64,000 bases of DNA from Pseudomonas sp. QS1027 (GTDB taxonomy: Bacteria > Pseudomonadota > Gammaproteobacteria > Pseudomonadales > Pseudomonadaceae), in contig NZ_PHSU01000006.1 in the NCBI RefSeq assembly GCF_002814235.1, positions 22,140 through 86,139 of the forward strand, given 5' to 3'. The position numbers were made by a program, and so were the translations under genes. This document shows, piece by piece, positions 1-8,327 of this stretch (the first letter of the stretch is position 1; every line of letters starts with the position of its first letter). Under the pieces are notes generated by a model. That model saw only the letters and a program-made list of their open reading frames with translations. It was not told the DNA's origin and did no database searches.

Positions 1-231
1 ACCTTGGGTGCGATGGCTGCGGTTGAGTTCGTCACTGACCGGGACAGCAAGACACCGGATGCGGATGTTGCGCAAAAAGTGATTGAGCAGGCCAGGGATC
101 AAGGGCTGCTGCTGATCAAGTGCGGGATTCATCGCAACATCGTGCGCTTCCTTTGCCCTTTGAATACCTCTGAAAACGATGTCAATGAGGCGCTGGGCAT
201 GTTTGAGCGAGCACTGGAAGCGTGTCTTTGA
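1..231 (+). CDS. Class III aminotransferase C-terminus (4-aminobutyrate aminotransferase-like), 5' truncated by window
   Basis: The reading frame is open from base 1 to a TGA at 229-231, so only about the last 76 residues are present. They show the C-terminal small domain of a GabT-type, PLP-dependent class III aminotransferase: a GAMAAVEF strand, then a helix, GLLLIKCG, IRFLCPLN-like strand and a final helix (DVNEALGMFERALEAC). In GabT enzymes this domain closes over the PLP site; the catalytic lysine lies upstream, outside the window. A GabD-like semialdehyde dehydrogenase at 5321-6796 would be the natural partner in 4-aminobutyrate breakdown. Family assignment is good; the exact substrate cannot be fixed from this fragment. 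Confidence 0.8.
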   Translation, partial: TLGAMAAVEFVTDRDSKTPDADVAQKVIEQARDQGLLLIKCGIHRNIVRFLCPLNTSENDVNEALGMFERALEACL

Positions 232-270
232 TCTCCCGTGATAGTCTCTGAGCCGGTTTGATGAGACAGT

Positions 271-294
271 AAAAGTCGCCGAATGGCGACTTTT
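271..294 (+). terminator. Intrinsic terminator after the aminotransferase
   Basis: Perfect 10-bp stem AAAAGTCGCC / GGCGACTTTT with a GAAT loop, 40 nt past the aminotransferase stop. The second arm itself supplies the U-run. It separates this gene from the downstream Lrp-type regulator. Confidence 0.85.
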
Positions 295-368
295 GCGTTC
301 ACCATGGGCCCACTATGAAGGGGGCTAAATACTGAATATGGGTTCACACGAGAGGGGCAGAGGGGGAG

Positions 369-866
369 ATGCACGATTCAATCAAGCTCGACCGCATAGA
401 TATTTCCATTCTTGCCCAATTGCAAAAAGACAGCTCGTTGACGAATGCGGCGCTTGCAGAAAAGGTCAACCTCTCTCCAAGTCCTTGCTACATTAGGGTC
501 AAACGACTTGAAAAAAGCGGCTATATTCTCCGGTATTCGGCGACCTTGAACATAGCGAAGATCGTAGGCTGTTTAACCATTTATTCGGAAATCGAGTTGG
601 ATGAGCATCGCAAGGAAAGCTTTCATCGGTTCGAAACGGCCATTCGCAAGTATCAGGATTTGCAAGAGTGCTACATGGTGACGGGGAAAATTGACTACGT
701 ATTGAAATTCATCTGTAAAAGCGTGGTGGAGTATCAGGCGATTATGGATGAGTTGTTGCAAAGCGACGCGGGCGTTGCTCGATTTTTCACGTTCTTTGTT
801 ACCCGAATTGTCTTTCAGCGGGAGGGCGTGGAGTTGCAGTCACTTCTGGACCCCAGAAGTGACTGA
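369..866 (+). CDS. Lrp/AsnC-family transcriptional regulator
   Basis: A 165-residue protein of typical Lrp/AsnC length. Residues 1-60 form the winged helix-turn-helix (LDRIDISILAQLQKDS, then LAEKVNLSPSPCYIRVKRLE); residues about 70-155 form the RAM ligand-binding/oligomerisation domain (ECYMVTGKIDYVLKF). The start is the ATG at 369, directly preceded by a purine-rich GGGGGAG. Such proteins sense amino acids and control amino-acid catabolism or transport. It sits between an aminotransferase end and D-2-hydroxyacid/D-amino-acid dehydrogenase genes, which are its probable targets; that link is inferred from position only. Its 3' end carries a terminator hairpin inside the coding sequence. Confidence 0.93.
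   Translation: MHDSIKLDRIDISILAQLQKDSSLTNAALAEKVNLSPSPCYIRVKRLEKSGYILRYSATLNIAKIVGCLTIYSEIELDEHRKESFHRFETAIRKYQDLQECYMVTGKIDYVLKFICKSVVEYQAIMDELLQSDAGVARFFTFFVTRIVFQREGVELQSLLDPRSD
837..865. terminator. Bidirectional terminator hairpin overlapping the Lrp stop codon
   Basis: A perfect 13-bp inverted repeat (arms 837-849 and 853-865, loop ACC) lies within the last codons of the Lrp-type gene and runs up to its TGA. A TTTTAT stretch follows. The convergent dehydrogenase gene ends at 872, so this single hairpin probably serves both genes. Confidence 0.75.
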
Positions 867-871
867 CTGTT

Positions 872-1780
872 TTATATTTGGGTATACCCCGAGACGGCCT
901 GAAGGGTGCGCTTCCATAACTCCAGGTATGCCTCTTCAGTCATGTACGCGGCGTGGGGCGTCAAGGTGACGTTTTCCATGTGACACCATGGATTGCCTGT
1001 GCAGATCGGCTCTTGCCAGAATACGTCGAGAGCGGCGTGTCCTACTTGTCCCGATTGCAGGGCGTGAGCCAGCGCGTCTTGATTGACCAATGCCGCCCGC
1101 GCAGTGTTGATGATCAAGGCTCCGGGCTTGAGCAACTGCAAGCGTGACGCGTCGAGAAAGTCGATCGTTTGATCGTTTAGCGCCAGATGAAGGGAGACAA
1201 CCTCGGCTTCGAACAGGACCTTTTCGATATCCGGCTCGAAAAAAGGTGAGTCGATCGGCGAGCGATTCCAGGCTGAAACAGACATGCCGAGCGCAGAGGC
1301 CATCTCTGCATAGCATCGACCAATTTCTCCCATACCGATGACTGCAACCTTACGACCTTTGAGTTGCATACCGCCGCGAGGTTGCCACACGCCAGACATC
1401 ACATCCTTGATCATAAGGGCCAGTTGACGCGCGGCTGCAAATGTCAGGGCCATCGCATGTTCGGCGACCGCGGTGCTTCCATATCCAGGTGTGGTTGCAA
1501 CGGCAATGCCTCGGTTCTTTGCCCATTCCAGCGGAATATAGGTGCTGGCACCTGTTCCCATAAACACGATGGTCTCCAGATGGGGGCAGGCGCCCAGTGT
1601 TTCGGCATCCAGAATGGTGTGTTCGACGAGCAGGATCCGGGCCTTGCTACACAGCGAAATGATTTCGCTTGTGGTGGGGTCGCCGAAGTTTATCGCTGTG
1701 TTCTTCGGGGCTCTTATCTTTCCCGAGTCGAAAAGAGTTTTCAGTTCTGGCGTACAGTCAATAAATACAATGGTACTCAT
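872..1780 (-). CDS. D-2-hydroxyacid dehydrogenase, NAD-binding
   Basis: A 302-residue member of the D-isomer-specific 2-hydroxyacid dehydrogenase family (reversible oxidation of D-2-hydroxyacids to 2-oxoacids with NAD(P)H). Visible are the Rossmann motif VIGMGEIG (G149-x-G151-xx-G154) and the catalytic trio: Arg228 in NTARAAL, Glu257 in WQEP and His276 in TPHAA. Length is slightly short for the family (about 310-340). The start ATG has a GAGGG Shine-Dalgarno 6 nt upstream. It is divergent from the D-amino-acid dehydrogenase gene at 2035; together they could interconvert D-amino acids, 2-oxoacids and D-hydroxyacids. Substrate unknown. Confidence 0.9.
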   Translation of the reverse strand: MSTIVFIDCTPELKTLFDSGKIRAPKNTAINFGDPTTSEIISLCSKARILLVEHTILDAETLGACPHLETIVFMGTGASTYIPLEWAKNRGIAVATTPGYGSTAVAEHAMALTFAAARQLALMIKDVMSGVWQPRGGMQLKGRKVAVIGMGEIGRCYAEMASALGMSVSAWNRSPIDSPFFEPDIEKVLFEAEVVSLHLALNDQTIDFLDASRLQLLKPGALIINTARAALVNQDALAHALQSGQVGHAALDVFWQEPICTGNPWCHMENVTLTPHAAYMTEEAYLELWKRTLQAVSGYTQI

Positions 1781-1943
1781 GGTTTGCCCTCGCGTGTAGG
1801 TTGATGAAGCCTAAACAATGACGGCAAAAAAATTAATTTTTAGGGTGGGGGTGAAAAGAAAATTCTCAGTGAGAACCGTGAGATTTCGAACAAAAAAAAT
1901 CTGGCCAATACGCATAATCGATTCTTGTCGGGGTCTGTTGATC

Positions 1944-1958
1944 CTGTTCAGTGAACAG
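1944..1958. promoter_or_regulatory. 15-bp palindrome in a divergent promoter region (candidate operator)
   Basis: CTGTTCA-G-TGAACAG is a perfect inverted repeat 76 nt upstream of the DadA-like gene, in the 254-bp AT-rich gap between two divergent dehydrogenase genes. It does not closely match the Lrp consensus I know, so the binding protein is unassigned. Confidence 0.4.
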
Positions 1959-2034
1959 ATTTCACCTGTGCCAATGATGGCCTTAATGCCCTATCTGCAT
2001 GCCGTGGTGAACTTAACGCTCAAAAGGTCTGAAT

Positions 2035-3279
2035 ATGAAAGTGTTGGTGCTAGGTGCGGGTCTTGCTGGTATTCCGTCGGCCTATTATCTGGCTCGGGAT
2101 GGTCATGAGGTAACGGTTATTGATCGTCAGTCAGCGGCGGCCATGGAAACAAGCTTTGCGAACGGCAGCTTGCTATGCCAAGGTCACTCCTATCCTTGGG
2201 CAAGCCCTGCGGCGCCGCGAATTATGCTCAAGTCTTTCTTTAGAAATGACCAGGCCCTTCGTATCGCGCCTAAAGTCGACCCTAGGATGTGGTCCTGGCT
2301 GCTGAAATTTCTTTGCGAATGTCCGCGCAATCGTGCGGACAAGCACGCCGCCACCCGCCTGCGACTGGCCTCCTATTCTCAAGACGTCATGCGTCAAGTA
2401 GTGCGTGATACCGGGATTGAATTTTTTCACACGGACAAAGGCCTTTTGTACGTTTATCGAACCCATCATTCAATGGATGAAGGCTTGCGCCAAATGCGCG
2501 TGTTGGAGCAGGCAGGTTTAGGGATCGAGGTGGTTTCCGGGGCGCGCGCAGCAGAACTTGAGCCGGCCCTCAAGCCTGTCGCCGACAAACTGGTAGGGGG
2601 CGTGTATGTGCCGTCGGATGGCACCGGGGATGCCCGCCTATTTACTGCGGAATTGGCACGTGTTTGTGCGGAGCGTGGGGTTGAGTTCATGTTCAACACG
2701 CAGGTTCTGGATCTAAACGTGGTCAACAACAAAGTGCAATCGGTGAGTACCTCCAAGGGGGTGATTCAGGCGGATGCCATCGTTGTTGCGATGGGCTCCT
2801 ACTCGTCGGTGCTGCTGCGCAAATGCGGCGTGAAGATTGATGTGTTTCCGGTGAAGGGCTACTCGATGACGGTGCCTATTCTCAGACCGGAGGAAGCGCC
2901 GACCATGGGGGGGCTGGATGAGGACAATCTGCTGGCGTTTTCGGTTCTGGGTGACCGTTTGCGACTGACCGCAACAGCCGAGTTCACCGGTTATGACATG
3001 AGAATCTCGCAGAAGGATTTTCGTTACATGACCCAGGCGGCCAAGGATCTGTTTCCTACCATCGGCGACTACTCCAAAGCTGAATTATGGTGTGGTTTGC
3101 GACCTGCCACACCGGATGGCAATCCTCTATTCGGTCCTACGAAAATAAGTAACCTGTTCCTCAATACAGGTCACGGCTCTCAGGGCTGGACGATGTCTTG
3201 TGGTAGCGGAAAGGTCACCGCTGACCTGATTGCAGGCCGCGAACCCGATATTGATATGAGCGGCCTGATGTATCAGTAG
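2035..3279 (+). CDS. FAD-dependent D-amino-acid dehydrogenase (DadA-like)
   Basis: A 414-residue DAO/DadA-family flavoprotein. The N-terminal FAD-binding motif is VLGAGLAGIPSAYYLARDGH, followed by an acidic strand end (VTVIDRQ); the C-terminal part has the family's GLRPATPDGNPLFGPT and NTGHGSQGWTMSCGSG segments that contact FAD. DadA enzymes deaminate D-amino acids to 2-oxoacids at the inner face of the membrane, passing electrons to the quinone pool. AAGG lies 8 nt before the ATG. The neighbouring D-2-hydroxyacid dehydrogenase and Lrp regulator fit amino-acid use. It is one of several DadA paralogues usual in Pseudomonas, so substrate preference is unknown. Confidence 0.9.
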   Translation: MKVLVLGAGLAGIPSAYYLARDGHEVTVIDRQSAAAMETSFANGSLLCQGHSYPWASPAAPRIMLKSFFRNDQALRIAPKVDPRMWSWLLKFLCECPRNRADKHAATRLRLASYSQDVMRQVVRDTGIEFFHTDKGLLYVYRTHHSMDEGLRQMRVLEQAGLGIEVVSGARAAELEPALKPVADKLVGGVYVPSDGTGDARLFTAELARVCAERGVEFMFNTQVLDLNVVNNKVQSVSTSKGVIQADAIVVAMGSYSSVLLRKCGVKIDVFPVKGYSMTVPILRPEEAPTMGGLDEDNLLAFSVLGDRLRLTATAEFTGYDMRISQKDFRYMTQAAKDLFPTIGDYSKAELWCGLRPATPDGNPLFGPTKISNLFLNTGHGSQGWTMSCGSGKVTADLIAGREPDIDMSGLMYQ

Positions 3280-3453
3280 GTTGTCGTTGGGGCAGTGGGT
3301 GTTTACTGACCCGGTAGCGTATCGCCGAAGAATAGCGTCGAGGCCCTTGCTGTGTCCCGTAGGAGGATTTCGTCGGTTTATCCTAAGTCACAACTGTAGT
3401 TTGAGTGTTCCTGCATCCTTATTCTGAAGATGAGTCAACTTGGAGGTTTTGCT

Positions 3454-3813
3454 ATGCCATTGGCATTGATCGAAGTCTGTCGTGCGCGCACCGACGATGA
3501 AATTGAGCAGCTACTGCAGTCGGTGTATGAAGCACAGTTAATGGCATTCAATGTTCCCGCATCAGATCGCCAATTGCGCTATGTCGAGCATGACCCCAAG
3601 TCTTTTTTTACTCCCCCGGACAGTTCTGAGAATTTTACCCTGATCACGATTCAGGTGTATCCAGGAAGAACCGAGGTGGCCAAACAAGTGTTGTATCAGG
3701 AAATCATTAAACGCTTGGGTGCCTTGGGTATTCAGGATACGGACATTTTTATTGGCTTGAACGAAGTGCCTCGTGAAAACTGGTGCATTCGCAATGGTCG
3801 GTCAGCCCCGTAG
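3454..3813 (+). CDS. Tautomerase-superfamily protein with N-terminal Pro
   Basis: A 119-residue protein beginning MPLALIEVCRARTDDEI. I choose the ATG at 3454 rather than the one at 3430 because it has GGAGG 7 nt upstream and places a proline immediately after Met; in tautomerases this Pro becomes the N-terminal catalytic base after Met removal. Length and the segments EHDPKSFF, LITIQVYPGR and IFIGLNEVPRENWCI fit the double-length Tautomerase_2 group rather than the 60-residue 4-oxalocrotonate tautomerase. Such enzymes tautomerise or dehalogenate small oxoacids. It follows the D-amino-acid dehydrogenase by 174 nt, so an oxoacid substrate is plausible but unproven. Confidence 0.85.
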   Translation: MPLALIEVCRARTDDEIEQLLQSVYEAQLMAFNVPASDRQLRYVEHDPKSFFTPPDSSENFTLITIQVYPGRTEVAKQVLYQEIIKRLGALGIQDTDIFIGLNEVPRENWCIRNGRSAP

Positions 3814-3949
3814 TAGGGCGCTTCGAAGAAGTCAATCGCTCGAGGTAACTCGATGAGTGGGAGGGCGTGAGGCCTTGTCAGTCATCGAGTTATGGTTTGG
3901 ATCTAGATGCTCATTTTTACAATTAAGAGATTTAGCGGCCGGAGCGAGT

Positions 3950-5266
3950 ATGAATGTCTATCGCGAAGCATGTGCTGTGCGTTCGAACGTTAAGCTAGGC
4001 ACGGTGGTTGGCAAGTTTCCGGTCGGTCAGCGTTATGCCGCAGGTGATTGGGTATCGGCTGATCGGGTCTTTCTGATTGATCGTGATGGGCGGCGCGTTC
4101 AGGATTGTTTTTCTGGCGGTGGCAGTGCGAATCTGGGGTATCTGGCTGAGCTGGCTGAGCAGGAACCGTCACAGGAGCGCCAGGCTGCTCAGGTTTCCAG
4201 GCTGTGTCACGCCCTCGCTGATATGGCTGCGCCCGCGCTATCGCATGTATTTTTACGGCAGAGCGCTGATGAAGCGCTGAAACTCGCATTAACTTCAGCG
4301 CATCATTATTTTGTCGCCAAGGGGCGACCCGATAAGACTTACTTCCTTGAGCTGGAGTTCACGAGAAGAACAACGATGCGTGCTGTGGGATCGGCCAAGA
4401 CGCTGAAAAATAGTGTATTTGATGTTCGTTCGGCCTATCTGCCCGCGATGCACCTTTTTTATGGGGCCGAAACGCAGAATGATGATGAGCCTTCGGTCGA
4501 CTGGAGTCATCTGGCAATCGCCTCGTTGAGGCGGTTTGTTACCTTGAATGGTGCGGATCGATGTGCCGGAATTATTGTCGAGCCGGTTCAGCTTTTTGGG
4601 GAGCTTGAGATTATCCCTAGTGGTTTTTTGGCTCGCCTGCGCAGTGAGTGCGATCGACTGGGAACTCTATTGATTATCAATGAAAGGCTCTCAGGTTTTG
4701 GGCGGACTGCCGGTGTTTTTTTTTCCAGTGATGAGGGCGTTGTTCCGGATATCCTGGTCGTCGGCGATGGCATGAGTTCTGGTTATCTTGAGACAGGCGC
4801 CGCTTTGCTGAGTGATCACGTAGGCGATACCCTGAATCGGGCTAATACGGCGGAAATGAACGTTGAGGGCCGCTCATATACCGCGTTGAGCGATGTGTCA
4901 GTTACCAATACGGCTTTGCAACTTTATACCTTCGGTGGTGTGGAGGCTGCCCGCGACATCAGTGCCTACTTTCAAGCACGTCTCAATGAATTACTGCGGA
5001 TGCCGTATGTCGGTGATGTTCGAGTCAAGGGACTGCTGGCGACGATAGCCATCGTCGAAGATAAAGTGCGTAATGTTAAGTTTTTACCGCGTGCGACGGT
5101 TGGGAAAAGAATTCTATCCAGTGCACTTGAACGAGGTTTGATTTTTCAAGTCATTGAAGGCGATATCTTGGCCTTTGCACCCTCATTCAACTACACCTTC
5201 GCCGATATTGATGCTTTGGTTGAGGGTGTTCGGAACTCAATTGCTGCCACCTTTTTCTCTCGCTAG
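3950..5266 (+). CDS. Degenerate class III aminotransferase homologue lacking PLP-binding residues (pseudoenzyme)
   Basis: A 438-residue protein that aligns along its full length with class III aminotransferases, including the intact paralogue at 6909-8270, but lacks the active site. The PLP-lysine loop LAKGL is VGDGM (Asp273 for Lys), the PLP-nitrogen aspartate in IVDEV is IINER (Asn244), the GYHG ring-stacking motif is absent (EFTRRT), and QGGSDA becomes RQSADEA. Fold signatures remain (SGFGRT, CAGIIVEPVQ, LAFAPSFNYT). The start is the ATG at 3950 with GGAG 5 nt before it; an upstream GTG at 3857 lacks support. It sits just before the GabD-like gene and the intact aminotransferase. The open frame argues for retained function, perhaps as a regulatory or heterodimer subunit. 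Confidence 0.85.
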   Translation: MNVYREACAVRSNVKLGTVVGKFPVGQRYAAGDWVSADRVFLIDRDGRRVQDCFSGGGSANLGYLAELAEQEPSQERQAAQVSRLCHALADMAAPALSHVFLRQSADEALKLALTSAHHYFVAKGRPDKTYFLELEFTRRTTMRAVGSAKTLKNSVFDVRSAYLPAMHLFYGAETQNDDEPSVDWSHLAIASLRRFVTLNGADRCAGIIVEPVQLFGELEIIPSGFLARLRSECDRLGTLLIINERLSGFGRTAGVFFSSDEGVVPDILVVGDGMSSGYLETGAALLSDHVGDTLNRANTAEMNVEGRSYTALSDVSVTNTALQLYTFGGVEAARDISAYFQARLNELLRMPYVGDVRVKGLLATIAIVEDKVRNVKFLPRATVGKRILSSALERGLIFQVIEGDILAFAPSFNYTFADIDALVEGVRNSIAATFFSR

Positions 5267-5320
5267 TGCACGCAGGCAGTGTAAGTGCGTGGACCGTGTT
5301 TGTTGTTTTTTGGAGGTAAA

Positions 5321-6796
5321 ATGTCATTTGTACTAGAGAAACCTGAGTTGCTTCTCCAGATGAACTTCATCAATGGTGTGTGGTGCGACGCGCATAGTAA
5401 AAGCATCATGCCGGTCATTAACCCGGCCACAGGGGAAGTGTATGCTACTGTGCCCGATAGTGATGAAGTCGATGCGAAAGCGGCCGTTAATGCAGCAGCG
5501 GATGCCTTCGTAACGTGGAAAAAAGTGCCGGCCAAGCAACGGGCTACGATCCTTAAGCGTTGGAATGATTTGATCCTGGCTCATGCACAGGATCTGGGAA
5601 AAATCATTTCGTCCGAGCAAGGCAAACCCTTGGCGGAAGGTATTGGCGAAGTCGCTTATGCCGCCAGTTATGTTGAATGGTTCGCTGAGGAGGCGACTCG
5701 CTCCAACGGAGAAATCATTCCGTCTCCCGCCGTAGGGCGCCGCATGGCCGCCTATAAGGAGCCAGTAGGCGTCATTGCCGCGATCACCCCCTGGAATTTT
5801 CCAGCCGCGATGATTGCGCGCAAGATCGCCCCAGCATTGGCTGCCGGCTGTACCGTTGTGTGCAAGCCCGCCGCTGAAACACCCTTGACGTCCTTGGCAT
5901 TGGTCAAATTGGCGGAGCTGGCAGGTGTGCCGCCCGGTGTCCTGAATATCGTCGTAACCTCCCACTCGAAAACAGTGGCGGATGTCTGGTTGGACGATTC
6001 ACGGGTTCGTAAAATCACCTTTACAGGCTCTACCCCTGTCGGTAAGCACCTGGCCCGAGAGTCCGCCGATACACTGAAAAAACTATCGCTGGAACTGGGA
6101 GGCAATGCACCGTTCATTGTGTTCGACGATGCGGTGTTGGATGACGCGGTCGACGGATTGATGGTTGCCAAGTTTCGAAACGGCGGACAGACCTGTGTGT
6201 GCCCTAACCGCATCTATGTTCAGGAAGGTGTCTACGAGGCGTTCGTGAGCAAACTCACCGCTCGGGTGTCGGCACTGGTCGTTGGGCCGGCAACGGATCC
6301 GGCATCGCAAATCGGCCCGATGATCAATGCCAAGGCGATCGAGAAAATCGAGAGTCATGTGGCGGATGCCGTGGAGAAGGGCGCGCGTATTGCCACCGGT
6401 GGTCAGCGTATTCAATCGGCTACCTGTATCGGGCCTACCTACTACGCCCCTACGGTCCTGGTCGACGTGGACAAGACTTCAAAATGTTTTCTCGAGGAGA
6501 CATTCGGTCCCGTGGCGCCGATCACGAAATTCGCTACCGAGGCCGAGGTGCTGGAGTGGGCCAACGATTCACCCTTCGGTTTGGCATCCTACTTCTACAC
6601 CACTGACCTGCGTCGAGTGACCCGTGTGGCCGAGGCATTGGAGTGCGGAATCGTCGGAATTAACGAGGGCGCCCTGGCTGCCGAAGCGGCTCCGTTCGGC
6701 GGTGTGAAGGACTCCGGTTATGGCCGAGAAGGTTCTACCCATGGCCTGGAAGAGTACATGCACGTGAAATACACCTGCCAAGGCGGGTTGGATTGA
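5321..6796 (+). CDS. gabD: Succinate-semialdehyde dehydrogenase (GabD-like)
   Basis: A 491-residue aldehyde dehydrogenase oxidising succinate semialdehyde (or a related omega-semialdehyde) to the acid with NAD(P)+. Motifs in order: SSEQGKPLAE, ITPWNFPAAMIARK, FTGSTPVGK, the general base Glu258 in LELGGNAPF and catalytic Cys292 in NGGQTCVC, followed by Cys294, the C-x-C pair seen in GabD/SSADH enzymes. The C-terminus has GGVKDSGYGREGS. The start at 5321 is chosen over an upstream in-frame codon because GGAGG lies 4 nt before it. It lies between a degenerate and an intact aminotransferase, fitting conversion of an omega-amino acid to a semialdehyde and then a dicarboxylate. Confidence 0.92.
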   Translation: MSFVLEKPELLLQMNFINGVWCDAHSKSIMPVINPATGEVYATVPDSDEVDAKAAVNAAADAFVTWKKVPAKQRATILKRWNDLILAHAQDLGKIISSEQGKPLAEGIGEVAYAASYVEWFAEEATRSNGEIIPSPAVGRRMAAYKEPVGVIAAITPWNFPAAMIARKIAPALAAGCTVVCKPAAETPLTSLALVKLAELAGVPPGVLNIVVTSHSKTVADVWLDDSRVRKITFTGSTPVGKHLARESADTLKKLSLELGGNAPFIVFDDAVLDDAVDGLMVAKFRNGGQTCVCPNRIYVQEGVYEAFVSKLTARVSALVVGPATDPASQIGPMINAKAIEKIESHVADAVEKGARIATGGQRIQSATCIGPTYYAPTVLVDVDKTSKCFLEETFGPVAPITKFATEAEVLEWANDSPFGLASYFYTTDLRRVTRVAEALECGIVGINEGALAAEAAPFGGVKDSGYGREGSTHGLEEYMHVKYTCQGGLD

Positions 6797-6822
6797 AGTA
6801 GCGCGTCAAGTGGCTGACGGAG

Positions 6823-6855
6823 GATACCCTTAACGCCGTGGGTGTTGAGGGTATT
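6823..6855 (+). terminator. Intercistronic hairpin (possible attenuator or RNA-processing stem)
   Basis: A 15-bp stem (6823-6837 with 6841-6855, loop GTG) in which the three imperfect positions are all G-U wobbles in RNA. No U-run follows, so it may stabilise or partly terminate the transcript between the GabD-like and aminotransferase genes. Confidence 0.55.
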
Positions 6856-6908
6856 GTCCTATTTGTGTCATCAGTCGACAACACGACTCGATAGTCTCTG
6901 GAGTTTTT

Positions 6909-8270
6909 ATGCACGATGTAGAGCGTTTGTTGCGCCAGGATCGCCACTGGGTTCACCCTGTAACGGCGTTAATGCAGCATGAGGCAATGGGGCCTTGCAT
7001 CTGGAAATCAGCACAGGGTATTCACCTTACCGATATTCACGGTAAGCGAGTTCAAGACGCCTTCTCCGGGCTGTGGTGCGTCAACGCCGGTTATGGTCAA
7101 CAAACCATTGTACAGGCTGCAAAAGAGCAACTTGAAAAGCTGCCCTACGCGACAGGGTACTTTCATTTTGCCAGCGAGCCGGCCATTGAGCTTGCTGCAC
7201 GACTGGCAGCGTTGGCGCCTAAAGGGCTGAATCGGGTGGTATTCGGTCAGGGTGGGTCGGATGCAGTGGACACCGCTATTCGTCTGGTGCGCTACTATTT
7301 CAATGCCATTGGCCGACCTGAAAAAAAGCAATTTATTGGCCTGCAGCGTGGCTACCATGGCACTTCCTCAACCGGCAGCGGGTTAACGGCACTGCCGTTA
7401 TTCCATCGTTATTTTGATGTGCCGACGCCTGAACAACATCACATTCCATCGCCCTACACTTATCGTCATCCAGACGGTCCGGATGAAAGTAAGGTACTGC
7501 TCAGTACGGTCAAGGCCCTCGAAGAAAAAGTCGCCCAGATTGGTCCCGAGAAAGTGGCGGCGTTTATCTGCGAGCCTATTCAAGGATCGGGCGGTGTCAT
7601 TGTTCCACCACCAGGCTTTTTGAAGGCCATGCGTGAAACCTGTGATCGATTGGGCATTCTTTTGATTGTCGATGAAGTGATTACAGGATTCGGTCGTACA
7701 GGGCCGATGTTCGCGTGTGAGTCGGAGGGTGTGAGCCCCGATCTACTGACACTTGCCAAAGGCTTGACCTCAGGCTACGCCCCAATGGGCGCGACACTGA
7801 TATCCGAGCAAATCTACGCAGCTATCGCGGAGGCTGGAAGCGATGGAACGGCATTGGGACATGGGCAAACTTACGCGGGTCACCCGGTCAGTGCTGCGAT
7901 CGCGAATGCCACGCTTGACCTCTACCTTGAAGGCGGACTTTTGCAGAATGGCGCGCGAGTAGGGGCATATTTCCAGCAACGTCTGAAACAACTCGAGTCT
8001 CTGGCCTGTGTCGGTGAAGTCCGTGGCCGAGGTCTGCTCGCGGCAGTGGAGCTGGTCGCTGACAAGCACACCAAGGCTAAACCACCGGCCGCCATGCAGT
8101 TGGGTCAACAGGTCCTCAAACATGCCTTCTCAGAGGGATTGGTATTTCGCGCCTTCTCGGACGATATCCTTGGGTTCGCCCCTTCTTTGAATTACACCGA
8201 GGCAGATGTCGATGTGCTCATCGACATCTTGAAGTATTCAATCGAAAAAGCTGTTTCCGGTCAGATGTAA
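6909..8270 (+). CDS. Class III omega-aminotransferase (PLP-dependent), polyamine/beta-alanine type
   Basis: A 453-residue aminotransferase with all family residues: GQGGSDA phosphate loop, RGYHG ring-stacking motif, PLP-nitrogen Asp255 in IVDEVITGFGRTG and Schiff-base Lys284 in LAKGLTSGYAPMG. FSGLWCVNAGYG near the N-terminus is typical of omega-amino-acid or diamine:pyruvate aminotransferases. It would move an amino group from a terminal amine (putrescine, GABA, beta-alanine or similar) to pyruvate. The GabD-like enzyme upstream would oxidise the aldehyde, and the polyamine-type binding protein at 8977-10014 suggests a polyamine-derived substrate. The precise amine is not determinable by eye. 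Confidence 0.9.
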   Translation: MHDVERLLRQDRHWVHPVTALMQHEAMGPCIWKSAQGIHLTDIHGKRVQDAFSGLWCVNAGYGQQTIVQAAKEQLEKLPYATGYFHFASEPAIELAARLAALAPKGLNRVVFGQGGSDAVDTAIRLVRYYFNAIGRPEKKQFIGLQRGYHGTSSTGSGLTALPLFHRYFDVPTPEQHHIPSPYTYRHPDGPDESKVLLSTVKALEEKVAQIGPEKVAAFICEPIQGSGGVIVPPPGFLKAMRETCDRLGILLIVDEVITGFGRTGPMFACESEGVSPDLLTLAKGLTSGYAPMGATLISEQIYAAIAEAGSDGTALGHGQTYAGHPVSAAIANATLDLYLEGGLLQNGARVGAYFQQRLKQLESLACVGEVRGRGLLAAVELVADKHTKAKPPAAMQLGQQVLKHAFSEGLVFRAFSDDILGFAPSLNYTEADVDVLIDILKYSIEKAVSGQM

Positions 8271-8327
8271 GCAGGCAGGACTGAAGAGGCTCGCTGGCTT
8301 GGGCCTCTGGCTTAAGAGGGGCACCGA

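Noticed and set aside
3857..3949. Upstream extension of the degenerate aminotransferase from GTG 3857
   Set aside because: The extension has no family similarity or ribosome site, while ATG 3950 has GGAG at proper spacing.
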